From contig NW_006921536.1 in the NCBI RefSeq assembly GCF_000340215.1, positions 4,566,388 to 4,630,387 of the forward strand: DNA of 64,000 nt. The letters are read 5' to 3'. Shown piece by piece: positions 11,458 through 22,189 of the stretch. A program made the translations under genes and the position numbers. Position 1 is the first letter of the stretch, and the number at the start of each line of letters is the position of its first letter. Source of the stretch: Pseudocercospora fijiensis CIRAD86. Lineage: Eukaryota > Ascomycota > Dothideomycetes > Mycosphaerellales > Mycosphaerellaceae. The notes beneath the pieces were generated by a model. It made no database searches, was not told the origin of the DNA, and saw nothing but the letters and a program-made list of their open reading frames with translations.

Positions 11458-12296
11458 GAGTGGATCTTTCTCTGCTGGAGTGGGAGGTTGAAGCAGGAGC
11501 AGGAGCAGGAGCATCCAACATGCTTCTTCGGCGTCCTCGTATGAATTTGGGAACGTTTTTTTTTTTCGATTCTGGTGCTTGACGTGCTGTCACGCTCGTT
11601 TTGGGTTTTCTTTGGAGGAAGGAATTTTTATGGAAATTTTTTTGGATTGACGGTTGAGTCATGCTCCTGGCGAATGTTGGTTGAGCGAAATGATCGCAGA
11701 TAGTGGAATGTGAGGCGCTTTCAACAGCGTGGTGACTGGTGAGGTACTACACTTTTCCCGCTCATCGTTGTTGCCTTGAGTGTCTAAGGTAGAGCAGAGA
11801 TTTGTCGGCCGGCAGTTCTGAAGAGATATGTGTTTCTGTGCATGTGAAAAAGGTTGCGAGCGGGATGACTGTATGACATCAAATTGTGTGCGCGTGAGCG
11901 TTGAAGTGAGCGGTCGTACCTCGCATTCTGAGCAGCGCGCATCGCCCTCGCTTTTCCCCTTCGTGTACGTTCTTCAACAGACTGCAATGTGCTGGCCCTT
12001 TGCCGACGTCTGGCTTGAAAGTCCGCCTCCGCCTCCAAGACCTCGTCGTAAAACGAGAGTCCTTCACAAGCACACGATTTCGAGGCCTCGAGCACAGACG
12101 CATGCGACTCACACCGTAAGTTTGTTCTTTTCATTTGCCTTGAGCTTCGACCTCACAACCTCACTTCATTTCGCGCACTCGCCCCACCTCTTGTCGCATG
12201 CATCGCCACTCGCACATCCAACGTCGCATCAGACGAGACCTTCCTCTTCCACCACCACCATCTGCACAACTTCCACACCACCGATCCAAAGCCAAC
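11458..12296. other. Intergenic region, no gene seen
   Basis: About 840 bp containing the ATPase 3' UTR and the promoter of the next gene. There is a short GAGCAG-type repeat near 11493-11512 and T-runs at about 11555-11566. Sequence from 12120 to 12296 is C/A-rich with few G, typical of a fungal 5' UTR. Overlapping short frames look like composition artefacts. Confidence 0.45.
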
Positions 12297-13100
12297 ATGT
12301 CTGCCGCCGGTGATGAAGACTACGAGCATTGGCCATCCACCGACCAGCACAGTCGCCAGACCACCGCCGCACCATCCCTCGGCTACGACACCCACAACGG
12401 CCTTCACTTCCACAGCTATATGCCAGCCAAGACCAACTCACCCTCACCATCCGAAGCCCCACCCAAGGAGCCATCCCCACAGCCCCCAGTCATCAACTAC
12501 CCACAACCAGTCTACTACGCTCACCCCCCACACATCCCAACTTACCCACAACCACAGTACTACTCTCACCCCCTCTACACCGTCCCGCAAGGCTACTACC
12601 AACCACCCTACCCACCAGCTGCCCCACCAGCCCCAGCGCCAGAGCCCAACATGCACTTCCCAAGCGGCCCCAACTCCCACGTCTACATCCCATCCTCCGC
12701 CCCCGACAAGTCTGGCGGCGACGTCCCCACCCCTGGCGCCACCAACGCCTGGCTCGGCCGCACCACCGCCCAAGTCGAGGAAGACAACATGAAAATCGCC
12801 AAGGCCGAGGGTGCTTACGATAAGCGGAAGATGGCGCCTGTGGATCTCAAGGATGATCAGATGTGTTGGGTTGTGGAGGTTGATGGGAGTCATAGTTTGC
12901 GGTGAGTTGGAAAAAATATCTGTGGATAAGGTGTTTTTGGGGGGGGGGGGGGGGAAGTGTTTTTTTTTAACTGATTGATGAATAGGATGTTCCGGGATAT
13001 TAGGGATATGGGTGGAGAGTGGAAGGAGGATCCACGGTATAAGGGGGCGTTTTATTTTGTGAGGGAGGTGGAGGTGGAGGAGAAGAAGAAGAAGAAATAG
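12297..13100 (+). CDS. Proline/tyrosine-rich hypothetical protein with conserved C-terminal segment
   Basis: Exons 12297-12901 and 12986-13100 give 239 aa. Residues about 40-130 are low complexity, rich in Pro, Tyr, His and Gln (repeats such as YPQPVYYAHPP and YPQPQYYSHP). The C-terminal third looks folded (DLKDDQMCWVVEVDGSHSLR continuing after the splice as MFRDIRDMGG) and ends in a Lys run. The 84-bp intron has donor GTGAGT, a run of about 14 G, a CTGAT branch-like site and acceptor AATAG; splicing restores one frame through Arg. The start at 12297 has a good context (CCAACATGTC). An in-frame ATG at 12198 would add 33 basic, Pro-rich residues and is less likely. I do not recognise a named family. 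Pro/Tyr-rich fungal proteins of this kind often act in condensates or as adaptors, but that is only a guess. Confidence 0.75.
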
Positions 13101-13687
13101 ATTGGGTCTTTTTTTCTGACCATCTGTTCTTCGAACACTCATGCTATAGGAAAGGGAAGGAATGGTGGGTTTGAAGTTGGAGAGTTCTGCGAGAAGGCTA
13201 CGTTGGTTGGCCTGGAATCCTTGTTTGTTTTTTCTTTTACTTTACGATCAGCGATGGATGGAATCGATGGAGACTGCGACTGCCTGGAAGCAGTTAAATA
13301 GGTGAGCCTGAGCTACGAGAATGGCTTGGCTTGCTTTTTACTACGATGCGATGCGATGAGTAAACCAAAAAAAAAGAAGTCTTGAGGATTTTATATTCTC
13401 CTCTCTTAATTATAGATATTCGCGTGAGGTGTAGTGTTGAGATTCGCTACGGCGGGTTATATATATCCCGCGGGAAGGTTTACAGTAAAACACCCTCGAC
13501 TGACGTCACACTTCTTCATCACCCAATGTTCGACTGCCTACCTCTTCTCATCCTCACTCCCAATCTTCATCCTCACCTTCTTCCACATCACCACACACGC
13601 CCTCCTCAAAATCAAACCAATCATCTACCCTTTCACCCTCCACATCACCACCACTAACACCCCCCCTCCCTCCCAACCGCCCCAACC
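13101..13687. other. Intergenic/promoter region upstream of the YjbQ gene
   Basis: About 590 bp. It holds a TATA-like stretch (GTTATATATATCCC at about 13457-13470), an adjacent CCCGCGGG palindrome and a perfect CRE palindrome TGACGTCA at 13501-13508. From about 13510 to 13687 the plus strand is almost free of G (C/A/T only), a typical fungal leader composition. Confidence 0.5.
13501..13508. promoter_or_regulatory. CRE/ATF-type bZIP site (TGACGTCA)
   Basis: A perfect 8-bp CRE palindrome lies about 180 bp upstream of the YjbQ-family start codon and 30-40 bp downstream of a TATA-like ATATATA. Fungal ATF/CREB bZIP factors (Atf1/AtfA type) bind this sequence in stress promoters. Occupancy is not known. 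Confidence 0.45.
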
Positions 13688-14233
13688 ATGTCCTGGTTCC
13701 AAAAACCCTTCACCCTCCCCCCTCACTCCCGCGGCTCCTACCTAATCACCGACACCATCCTCTCCTCCCTCCCCGAGATCAAATCCTACAAAATCGGCCT
13801 CCTGCATTTGTTCATTCAACACACCTCCTGCGGGCTTTCGTTGAACGAGAACTGGGACGAGGATGTGCGGCAAGATATGAGTGATGCGTTGGATCGCATC
13901 GTGCCGCGGAAACAGGGCTTGTATAGACATGATTGTGAGGGACCGGATGATATGCCGGCGCATGTCAAAAGTGCGTTGGTGGGGGCTAGTGTTACGGTGC
14001 CGATTTGTGAGGGGAGGGTGGGTTTGGGGACTTGGTGAGTTTTTTTGGTTTTTTTTGACTCTCCCAATCCCTGGTTTTTTTTTCTTTTTTAAGAATTTTG
14101 GGTTGGGGAGGTTTTTTTGGCTGATGTGATGTGAGGGGGATTTAGGCAGGGGATTTGGTATTTGGAGTTTAGGGATCGGGTGCATGAGAGGAAGGTTGTG
14201 GCTACGATTCAGGGGGAAAGGTATGAGAAGTGA
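13688..14233 (+). CDS. YjbQ / UPF0047 family protein (secondary thiamine-phosphate synthase-like)
   Basis: Exons 13688-14034 and 14146-14233 give 144 aa, the normal length for the family. Recognisable elements are HTSCGLSLNENWDEDVRQDM, then YRHDCEGPDDMPAHVKSAL and GLGTWQGIWYLEFRDR, which is created exactly by the splice. The three conserved His plus acidic residues sit where the YjbQ family binds its metal. Some bacterial members have weak thiamine-phosphate synthase activity; the eukaryotic role is unknown. The 111-bp intron has donor GTGAGT and acceptor TTTAG and is T-rich. Exon 1 is preceded by a C-rich leader and a CRE site. Confidence 0.88.
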
Positions 14234-14639
14234 CTGGGCGCGCGGACGGTATGAAGATGAGGTTGTGAAGTGTTTTTGATGATGAGACGATCAAGGATGA
14301 CATGACAGGAAGAAGAGTTTCGCTGCGACTGGATTGTGGTATCCTGACTGCGGCGACTGAGAACTGTATTGCACTCCTAGGACCGTTGAATTTGGACTCA
14401 CGAAGGCCTTCAATCTCCTCGCTTCAGCTCATAATTCTGGATTCTTACAGCAGTCGTCTTTCCCTTTCTGCGACCACTTTGCTTGCCCGTGCTGCTGCAG
14501 TGGAGTCGCTTCGCGCGGCATTCGCCAATGGTCCGTAATGTTCAGGTAGATGAACCAACCTCGCAGATCCGGTGGCCACTCATCGAAGCAACACGCCGAC
14601 TTGAGCCGTTACCAAGACGTATCGACCTTCTGCTACAAC
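14234..14639. other. Intergenic region between convergent genes
   Basis: About 400 bp between the YjbQ gene and the stop of the F-box gene on the opposite strand. It should hold both 3' UTRs. No other feature seen. Confidence 0.45.
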
Positions 14640-15827
14640 TCAGACATCATCAGATCTCCACTCGTGACAGCCATGCTCGATCAATCGAACCAACAGCTGG
14701 TCGACCTCGTGCAATCCCTCAGCGTGGTACGGGCCATGTCCCGCTTCTGCCCTGAAATACCAGCGTTCCGCCACGTGAATCATAGGTCCCAGGGTCAACT
14801 CCTTCAGGCCGCCTTTGCGCAAGAGCCTGCAGACACCCTTCCACGAGCCTTCCACCAGCCAGATGTGTTCTAGTCGCAGAACTTTAAGGCGCGGGAGGAG
14901 CTTGATGAGTACATTCTCGCACAATTGCCACTCCGTGCCACCCATGCAAAGTAAAGAGATCGATGAGATGTTGGTGGCAAGAAGAGCTGCAGCTAGAGGT
15001 CCCACGAAGCCCGGCCTCAGACGATCGAGACCAAGCCGTTCGAGTCTGGAGCATTTGCCAATGGTTTGACATAGCTCTTCATCTTCTCCGAAACAATATG
15101 CGAATCCCAGCGCCAACGAACGAACATGCGCCCAAGCTGGCTCACACAGTGTCTGATCTAAGTATACTTCTTCAGGGAAAGTCTCGCATTGGTTGTGGCA
15201 GAAGTTCAGAGAGTGGGCTTCAAGTTTGCTCAGCGCGAGATCTCGATTGACCATGTTGAAGATGCTGCCCGCGTTTTGCGCTTCCAGATCACCCTTCTTC
15301 AGGTGTGGGCCAAGCGTCCTGAGCAACAGCGCCATGCCAAAGATACCCTGTGATCGAGCCATCTTGATGACGGTTTCCTTGTAGCCGCATTCTTCTGGCT
15401 CAATTCTGAACCAGTTCCGTGAACTTACTTTGATGCTCCGGCATGCATCGAGCCTCTGGAAGTTCTGGAAGATGTCCACGAGCTTGAGGCCATCGATCAG
15501 GGTCAGACTATCTATCTGGGTGAAGAGGCGAGATTTGACAGCGATGCTGCGTCCATCGTTACCGGCGCGCCTGTTTCTGTGGACGGCGATCAGCTCGAGT
15601 TCGCGCACATGGCGAGCCAACGGACTGGTGCTGATCTGTCGGAGGATCGCGATTGACTCCGGTGTGAAGACATGGGCTCTGCGACGGAAGAATCGCTCGA
15701 CGAAGATATCGTGTGAGTTCTTGGCCAGCGTGCGGCAGACTTGACGTGTTGCAATTATGCTGGCGTTGTCAAGGTAGCTAGCGACCTCGACATGCATCTC
15801 TGCCGGAAGGCTGTCGAGGGTCGCCAT
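14640..15827 (-). CDS. F-box-like protein
   Basis: A single-exon frame of 395 aa from the ATG at 15827. The N-terminus (LDSLPAEMHVEVASYLDNAS, then IATRQVCRTLAKNSHDIFVERFF) is an F-box-like helical motif of the LPxEL-x-IxxxL type. It continues into a region with regularly spaced Leu that may form irregular leucine-rich repeats (SLTLIDGLKLVDIF, RLKVLRLEHIWLVEGSW, LKELTLGPM). F-box proteins recruit substrates to SCF ubiquitin ligases through Skp1. Expanded families of this type occur in Mycosphaerellaceae, usually without known substrate. The neighbouring frameshifted gene at 16651-17962 has the same N-terminal organisation and is probably a paralogue. Confidence 0.8.
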   Translation of the reverse strand: MATLDSLPAEMHVEVASYLDNASIIATRQVCRTLAKNSHDIFVERFFRRRAHVFTPESIAILRQISTSPLARHVRELELIAVHRNRRAGNDGRSIAVKSRLFTQIDSLTLIDGLKLVDIFQNFQRLDACRSIKVSSRNWFRIEPEECGYKETVIKMARSQGIFGMALLLRTLGPHLKKGDLEAQNAGSIFNMVNRDLALSKLEAHSLNFCHNQCETFPEEVYLDQTLCEPAWAHVRSLALGFAYCFGEDEELCQTIGKCSRLERLGLDRLRPGFVGPLAAALLATNISSISLLCMGGTEWQLCENVLIKLLPRLKVLRLEHIWLVEGSWKGVCRLLRKGGLKELTLGPMIHVAERWYFRAEAGHGPYHAEGLHEVDQLLVRLIEHGCHEWRSDDV

Positions 15828-16650
15828 CGTGTCCGACAATGAGACTCGAGGTGGCGCGGTCTCGATGTCTTTGGTGTTGTAGGTGTGTATCGCGAAGGAA
15901 AGCGCGTCTGAAAAAAAGGCCTGTGACGACGGCCCGCGCGTTCACATGCAATCATTTCATTCCTCGCCAATCACAACTGCCGTTTCAGAACACCACCACA
16001 TCTTTGCAACAAGCAACGACCTTTGAGTCATTCGATGAATTCTTCATTAAGACACACACGGCAAGGCCTCGATACATGCCTTCTTGATTGAGCAATCGCT
16101 ACAAGAAGTCCTTCGCCTCCTTCTCAACATCCAAATCATCCAGTGGTGGACGACACAAATCATCAGCTTCACGATCCATCCTCATGCCAGTCAACGAGGC
16201 CTCATTTCATCCCCGTCGAAGGAAATTCCGGCAAACTTCACTCCCGTCAAAGTTCACGAGAAAAAGCCACATGCATCGAACCCGCTCCGGCAGAAGTTCT
16301 AAAAAGTATTCAGTGAGCCCAAGTTCCGTGGTCCTCATCCCGGACACATGATTACGATTCCCATGAAAGGAGGATAACCGATGGAATCCAGATTGTGGTG
16401 GTTGTAGCGAGAATCTGAGTAGCGCAGACTTGGCTTAAACCTCAATACACTACACTTCCTCTACAAGTCGTCCTGCCATCTCTCTGCTCCCATCCCTAAG
16501 GCAAACCTCGGCGCCATGCTGCGTTGCTCGTCCTCAGGTCTCGAGAATCTGCTGCTAGCCCTCCCCATGCCCCCCCCCAAAAAAATCTTCAAACATGGGC
16601 GCCAAATCCTCACCAACGCCCAAAGAAAATATGCCGAGTATTCTCAAAAA
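15828..16650. other. Intergenic region between the two F-box-like genes
   Basis: About 820 bp upstream of the first F-box gene and downstream of the second. There is a C-run and an A-run at 16569-16585. Short plus-strand frames have no recognisable protein character. Confidence 0.45.
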
Positions 16651-17962
16651 TCAGTCCCATCTTGCGTCTCCTTCATGCCAATAAAACGTGCCAGCCAGAC
16701 TCATGTAAAGCAGGCGGCCGCCACGATCAGTTGCGAATGCAGTATGGTGGTTTGGGAGTCGCCACGTGGCGTAAATATTCACCGGAATGTCATTCTGTGC
16801 GACAAGCAGGTCACTGGCACTGAAGGATTGCAATTGAGGGAACTCGTCGTGAATCCAACGTAGCAAAGGTGGCCATTCATAGCCAGATCCTAGGGCAATG
16901 TTCGTGAAATGCAGAGCCTCGAGGGAATGCTTGTAGCGAGAGAGCAGTGCTATGATGTCTGCTTCTGTGGCGTGGGAATCGGTTAAGGCGAAGCGCTTGA
17001 TGTTCGAAGCACCAATCTCCCGGGCGAAAAATCGATTGAGACTCCTCGTGTATCTTCGTTGCCACCCATGCTTATTGAGAGTTCTTCGAGATGGGTGGCG
17101 CATCGGAGCATCTCGATTTTCTCCCCAGCCACGCGGGTTTTCTGTAAACCCACGTCGCGATTTCTTCAGCTGACGAAATATCTGCCATACACGGTCGATT
17201 TCTTCCGGGATTTCGAGGTGATGGAATGGGAGGAAGGAATCTTGTAGAACGTCGCTGCTTCTGAAGCCGAGATCGAGGGTGTCGATTGTGTGGTGAGATC
17301 GCGCGAGAGCTAGCAGTAAAGATTCTACTGCCTCGTCGATCGTTCCAGCGCAAATGTCGCCTGTTTCCGCCCAGGGTTTGTTTGATACTCTGCAGGAATG
17401 CTTTGACACCGAAGACGCCACCGCGTGATTCCTGCATCTTCTTCTCCACGTGGATTCTTCGCGCGTTGATTGGCAGTGCTGGAGGCTCGTGCATCCAGAG
17501 ATTGGCCGTCACTTTGATGTCTTTCGCCACACCGAGTTGCTTGAAAGCCTTCAAGGCCTGATAGAGAAGACTATAGTCGTATCGCTGCCGTCTCATCTGC
17601 TCTGCTCGGTACCGGCGCTCTGCCTCCGCCGTCGCTGCGAGATGAACTCCTGTCCGAGACTCGATATCTTCTTCAAAGGCCTCGTCCTGATTATCAATAT
17701 CGACCACTACCAGCTCAACATGCTTGATGTGTCGCGCAAACACAGCCTTCCTACTGATGTCGCGCAATGCTTCGAGTCCATGCACGGTGTAAAGGTGACT
17801 GCGGCGCTGGAAGAACCGTTCAGCGAATAGATCTGTGCAATTGGCCGCTAACGTTCGAGAAGTGGCGCGAAGTGCGCGCATGTCTTGACCTTCCCCGAGT
17901 AGTTCTGCAATTTCGACTTGCAGTTCGGCGGGCAGCGCTGCCAGATTTGGTTCTGATTCCAT
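16651..17962 (-). pseudogene. F-box-like gene interrupted by an apparent frameshift
   Basis: The ATG at 17962 opens MESEPNLAALPAELQVEIAE, the same F-box-like start as the gene at 14640-15827, followed by LRATSRTLAANCTDLFAERFF. This frame runs well to about 17390 (GVFGVKAFLQSIKQTLG). The protein-like sequence then continues in another minus-strand frame (ETGDICAGTIDEAVESLLLA) to the stop at 16651, including DTLDLGFRSSD, IKRFALTDSH and LSRYKHSLEALHFTNIALGS. The change falls within about 20 bp near 17370-17395, where no intron of normal size fits, so a one-base indel or a sequencing error is the simplest reading. If the frame were intact the protein would be about 435 aa. No RIP signature is seen here. 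Confidence 0.65.
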
Positions 17963-18180
17963 GGTGACGGTATGGTGATGGCGGGAGTGAGCTCGAAGGG
18001 AAGGTTTGTCAAAATCCAACTGGAGGTGTCAGTCGCAGATTGGGAAAGCTAGATTCGGTAAGATATCGGAATGGTGAGTGAATGTGCCGGACGGCCGGGG
18101 CCGCCTAGCAAGAACTTTCCTCAGCCCACAGGCTGCGCATTGAGACGGGTCGCGATGTTCAGATCAACGCCCTGCCTCTT

Positions 18181-18715
18181 TTAGAAGAGATAGCCTTCTC
18201 CAAAAGTGCGGTCGTACTCGTAGATGGGATCCTCTTCCTCCTGCTCTATTGCTGCCATCTCGGCCGGGTCTTCATAGAACTCCATAAACAAATCTGGGAG
18301 TTCACTGGTACGCAACCCGTAACACCAGGAATTTCTTCCACCGCAATCATATGTCAAGCTGTACGTGTCCTCCAATAACTCTTTCAAAAGCGCCAGCAAG
18401 TGGTCTGACATCCTCCTCCCGAAACAAATCCAATTCGAACCTGCCGTTCACGACCGGAATCTTCCAATAGATCTCGCCATCGAAGTATGAGCTGGCATCG
18501 TATTGCTCAACCTCGACCATTGTTGGAAGGATGATCTCTAGGTTCTTCACGCGATCCAACAGGCTGTCCGCAGGCTTTGAATGTGGTGCTTTGATGCTTC
18601 GGAAAAGTCGCAAAGAATGGAGATATGGTGAGTGGGAATACCGGTGCCTTTCAATGGCAGGGAGCAATTTGTCGAAGAAGGCCGCTTCGAAGGTTCCAAA
18701 TGGCTCACGTAGTCT
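18181..18715 (-). pseudogene. Degraded protein-coding remnant with frameshift
   Basis: On the minus strand a frame without an ATG opens after a stop near 18715 (LREPFGTFEAAFFDKLLPAI). It runs through DRVKNLEIILPTMVEVEQYD to FELDLFREEDVRPLAGAFER. Near 18400-18420 the plausible protein moves to the next frame (LLALLKELLEDTYSLTYDCG) and ends with a very acidic tail at 18181. The overlap of two good frames and the missing start suggest a 5'-truncated, frameshifted gene. Its position directly after the 346-aa gene, with which it shares an acidic C-terminus, suggests a partial duplicate, but I cannot show homology by eye. An alternative is an unusual multi-exon gene. Confidence 0.4.
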
Positions 18716-18750
18716 TATTCAAATTGCCGTCTTCGTCTCGTTGTAATTCC

Positions 18751-19791
18751 TTAGTCTTCCTCGCCTTCGTTCTCGCCCTCCTCGCCACTCTCATCGCTGT
18801 CCCACTCGGTCTCCGAAGGCAGGCCTCCATGCCACTCATACCCACCAACATCTTCAAACAACTCACGAATATTGCGGACATCGTCAGAGACAAGCCGGAA
18901 TCGCATACCATCGTAGTCACGCTTTTCGAGAAATGCGGCTAATCGATTTTGCATCACGACATCCGCTCGGATTTTTGTAGCATCGTCGAGATCATCATCG
19001 CCCAGCTCATCAACCACGCCGAAGTCGCCCTCTTTGATCTCTAGCATACCAGTCATCCGCAAATTCATGTTGCCGGGAGATATGAGCAGAGTCCAATCAG
19101 CTCCCCAACGGCGGCCCATCTGGTCACCAGTAACTGGATCATCCGCGAAATAGTCGAATATAATATGCCTCGTCATTTGAATGTTGCAAACCTCATCCAG
19201 AACAGATTGCGGCGCAAGCTCGAGGAAGCGGCGTTCGATTTCGCTTAGTTTCGGACGAGGCGTGAATTTAAAGGTGAGCAGGTCATAGAATACTGACAAA
19301 GATTCCTTGCGGACGAGTCGCGAAGGAGTGGTAATAGGTGGCTGCGTTTTGGGAATGTCCGGCGACCAGTCGAATGGTTTGAATTTCGCTTGAAGATCAT
19401 GGAAGTAGAACTCGTAGATGTTCACACGCAGCTCCGGGGGCAAGTCCATAAATCTATTGAAGGTAGAATTGTCATCTGCATCCTGAAGATGTTGCCCCAA
19501 TAACTTCTTGCGCTGGCGTTTATTCTTGCCTTCGAGCTCTGGGAGCGGTAGCAGGCCTCGACTGGTGCAGAAATTTCTCAATTCGTCGATATCGCATTTC
19601 TGATAATCTGAGAAACCACATTGGTTCCGTATGTGAATGTCTGTGAGTGTGGCCTTGTTGGAACTCTTGACATAAGACATCCCTTGGGAGTCAAGAGATG
19701 CTTTCAACTCCGCGACGGAGCCTGGGACTTTCAGATGCCAATAGTTGCGTGGGTCGATGGGACGACTGGAGCTTAGTCTTTTGATCTTCAT
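18751..19791 (-). CDS. Hypothetical protein with F-box-like segment
   Basis: A single-exon frame of 346 aa with ATG at 19791. About residues 60-100 are charged (CDIDELRNFCTSRGLLPLPE, then KNKRQRKKLLGQHL), reminiscent of a SAP-like helix pair. Next comes FMDLPPELRVNIYEFYF, an LPPELR-x-xIY motif that in fungal proteins marks F-box-like or 2EXR-like domains. The C-terminus is strongly acidic (SDESGEEGENEGEED). No membrane segment or signal peptide is present. Proteins with this layout are common lineage-specific families in plant-associated Dothideomycetes. A role in ubiquitin-ligase recruitment is only suggested by the motif. Confidence 0.7.
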   Translation of the reverse strand: MKIKRLSSSRPIDPRNYWHLKVPGSVAELKASLDSQGMSYVKSSNKATLTDIHIRNQCGFSDYQKCDIDELRNFCTSRGLLPLPELEGKNKRQRKKLLGQHLQDADDNSTFNRFMDLPPELRVNIYEFYFHDLQAKFKPFDWSPDIPKTQPPITTPSRLVRKESLSVFYDLLTFKFTPRPKLSEIERRFLELAPQSVLDEVCNIQMTRHIIFDYFADDPVTGDQMGRRWGADWTLLISPGNMNLRMTGMLEIKEGDFGVVDELGDDDLDDATKIRADVVMQNRLAAFLEKRDYDGMRFRLVSDDVRNIRELFEDVGGYEWHGGLPSETEWDSDESGEEGENEGEED

Positions 19792-19997
19792 GATGCTGTT
19801 CAGTCTTTTCTTGGCGATTTCGGGTGCCGTTCAGTCTGCCGAAGTGGTGGAGTCAACATTCGCTACATGTGATCAGCATGAACAAGGACAAAGACCTGCG
19901 TGGAACCCGATCCGGCGATGCCAAGACCGGCTCATTCCAGATCTGAAAGCCAGACACGGTGGCCCCATTTCATTGGAGCTACCTACGCAGAAATGAT

Positions 19998-21423
19998 TTA
20001 TGCACGGCGTCCTTTCCCTGCCCGTGGGAATTGAAGAGGGAGCTTCAATCGCGCCATCCGAGTCGCAGCTGCCTGTGCCTTGGTCATCTCTCTTCGCGTG
20101 CGCTCAGCTTCAGTGACAGGTCCTACGCGAGCACCCAGTTCCAGGAAGTAATGGCCAAGAGCGCTAAGTTCGAGCTTCGTGTCTTCTTTCAGGAGCCAGA
20201 TATCGACTTCCATGTTGTCAATGAATAGGGCAAGAGCGCAGATGTGAGTGTACCTGGGAGGATATGTTAGCGACAGTCGCTCCAAATTTGAATCTGCACA
20301 CTGCACTGCTGTCTGCGATGCGGCTGGCACGGCCGTGAGACGCTTGTGGGGTCACTTACAGATTATCCATCTGCCACTTGCCAAGCTCTTGACCAGTCTC
20401 ATTCGTGAATCGCCGCCGCACAGAGTCCACGAGCTGTTCTGGCCACCGCGATGGAGGCAGGCGCTTCTGCAATATCTCCTTCTTTGGCACCTTCTTGCCA
20501 GCCCTCCCGGCGTTCGACAGCACGTTGTGAAATTCGAGAAGCAGCGCAAGATACTTCAAAGCTTTCAGCTTGCGAGGATCGTCTGCAACGAACTTGAGCC
20601 GCGTCGCCGGATACTGAATGCCCTTGAACTCGACTGATTCTCCTGCTTTTGCCTTGTCCTGCCAATCCTTGATTTTGATGTACTGTTGAGCGTCTCCTAC
20701 CAGCGCTTCGAAAGTGTAGACCTGCTCTGGATGTTCTGCCTCGAGATTGGGTCGCGGGATCGGCTTCGCAGCAAGGAGCGCGTCCGCAGTCTCCTTCTCG
20801 GAAGCTTTCGATGCAGCACCAGCTGTTGTCTCGCCGATCGATTCTAGTATGGCGCTCTCTACATCCGTGATCTTGCCCTTGCCCTTGCGATCCCCTATTA
20901 TCGCATTTTCTGTCTTGGCCGCAATTGCCTTCTTTGCTTTCTTGGTACCAAATTCGCTTCCCAAGGCTTCACGCTGCTTGGCATAGCTCAGTCGCTCCTT
21001 CTCAGCTTCGTCCAACTCATATATCTCAGAGCGAAGCGTGCTCGTCAGTGTCAAATGGTGGGCTTCTGCGACCTCGAGGATATTGGAGGCGGGATCAAAC
21101 ACGCAGACATAATGCTTCAAACCGTCCTCGCCGAGGGTGGGCGTTGCAGTATAGTCGAGCTTTGGGTGTTGCGACGAATGTAGAAGTAAATCGTGCGTAC
21201 TCGGCTTGACGGGCGCATTGACGTGTATTGGCGATCTCGGTTTGGAGTAGGCCTTGAAAGGCACCTGAGGGGTCTTCACGCCTGGCGCAGTGAGAAGCAC
21301 TGGGTGAGCGCCTGTTTCGCCGTCGAGGTGGATGAGTTTGATCTTGTCGCCAGCGATGCGCTTATTTGGTCGATCGACACCGTTCGACTGTCGCTTCCGC
21401 TTCTTGGCTTCTATGTCTGCCAT
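19998..21423 (-). CDS. RPA49: DNA-directed RNA polymerase I subunit RPA49
   Basis: Exon 1 is 21423-20360 and exon 2 is 20253-19998, giving 439 aa, the normal size for the subunit. The N-terminal part contains the dimerisation-type beta strands that pair with RPA34 (KHYVCVFDPASNILEVAEAH). After a Lys/Ala-rich linker, the C-terminal tandem winged-helix region includes KALKYLALLLEFHNVLSNAG, RWPEQLVDSVRRRFTNETG and, across the splice, MDNLYTHICALALFIDNMEV. It ends with KLKLPLQFPR. RPA49 acts in initiation and elongation of rRNA transcription in the nucleolus. The 106-bp intron has donor GTAAGT, branch GCTAACAT and acceptor CTCCCAG. The transposon island begins about 170 bp upstream of the start codon. 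Confidence 0.93.
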
Positions 21424-22189
21424 CGTCGTTGGAGAGTCTTAAAATGAACACGACCACTTGATGTCTTCGATTTCATGGAGCTGTTGCAGTCGCAGTCAAA
21501 ATTTCCAGGCGAGCTACCGAACAGGGTAGTGCGATAGAGTTCACGCTACCACTAGGGAGGCCCATACATACCAGAGGCTCAATGCGGGGTTTCTTATACT
21601 TCTCACCGCTATTCCTACCTAATTCTTCGTGTTTAACCTTCTACGACTCGTACTATACTCGCTATCGACTCGTAGAATGCCTCTACGTATCGATTTATCG
21701 CTATAGAAGGCTTAGATAATATCTTAAGTCTACGGCGGTACTATACGAGAAGCAATCGTATAGTACCTTATATAAGAGACCGGTTGTTAGATATCTCTTA
21801 ATATACTTAAACGAAGGCTTAAAAAGTAGAACATTAATTATAGCTACTCTACTTACTATTACTAAGTTAACGATATTAAGGCACTAAAGATCCGGGTCGT
21901 ATATACCTTCTACGTTCTACGGTTAACTAATAAAGAGGCGGTTCGAGTACTATAGGCGGATAGGTTTAAGATTAGCTAGCGGAGGTATTAACGGATACGT
22001 TAAGAGCTTAGATTAAAGAAGGCATTATTAATAGATAGATAGATAGAAGCGGAAGAATAGATAGTAGAGGTCTTATAGGAAGAGCTCGAGAAGTCTATAG
22101 TAGAGTCCTTTAGCCGACGGTACCTATATACCTATATTAGGTCTAAATATAACATTATTAGTAGAGATCGGCTATATCGTATAGCTTCC

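Noticed and set aside
12310..12823. Two Pro/His/Thr-rich plus-strand frames
   Set aside because: They are shifted readings of the Pro/Tyr-rich gene at 12297, whose own frame joins correctly across an intron.
12940..12955. Run of about 14 G in an intron
   Set aside because: It is a homopolymer within a properly spliced intron; likely of no function and prone to sequencing error.
12444..13142. Minus-strand Gly/Val/Trp-rich frame
   Set aside because: It is the antisense shadow of the C-rich gene at 12297-13100.
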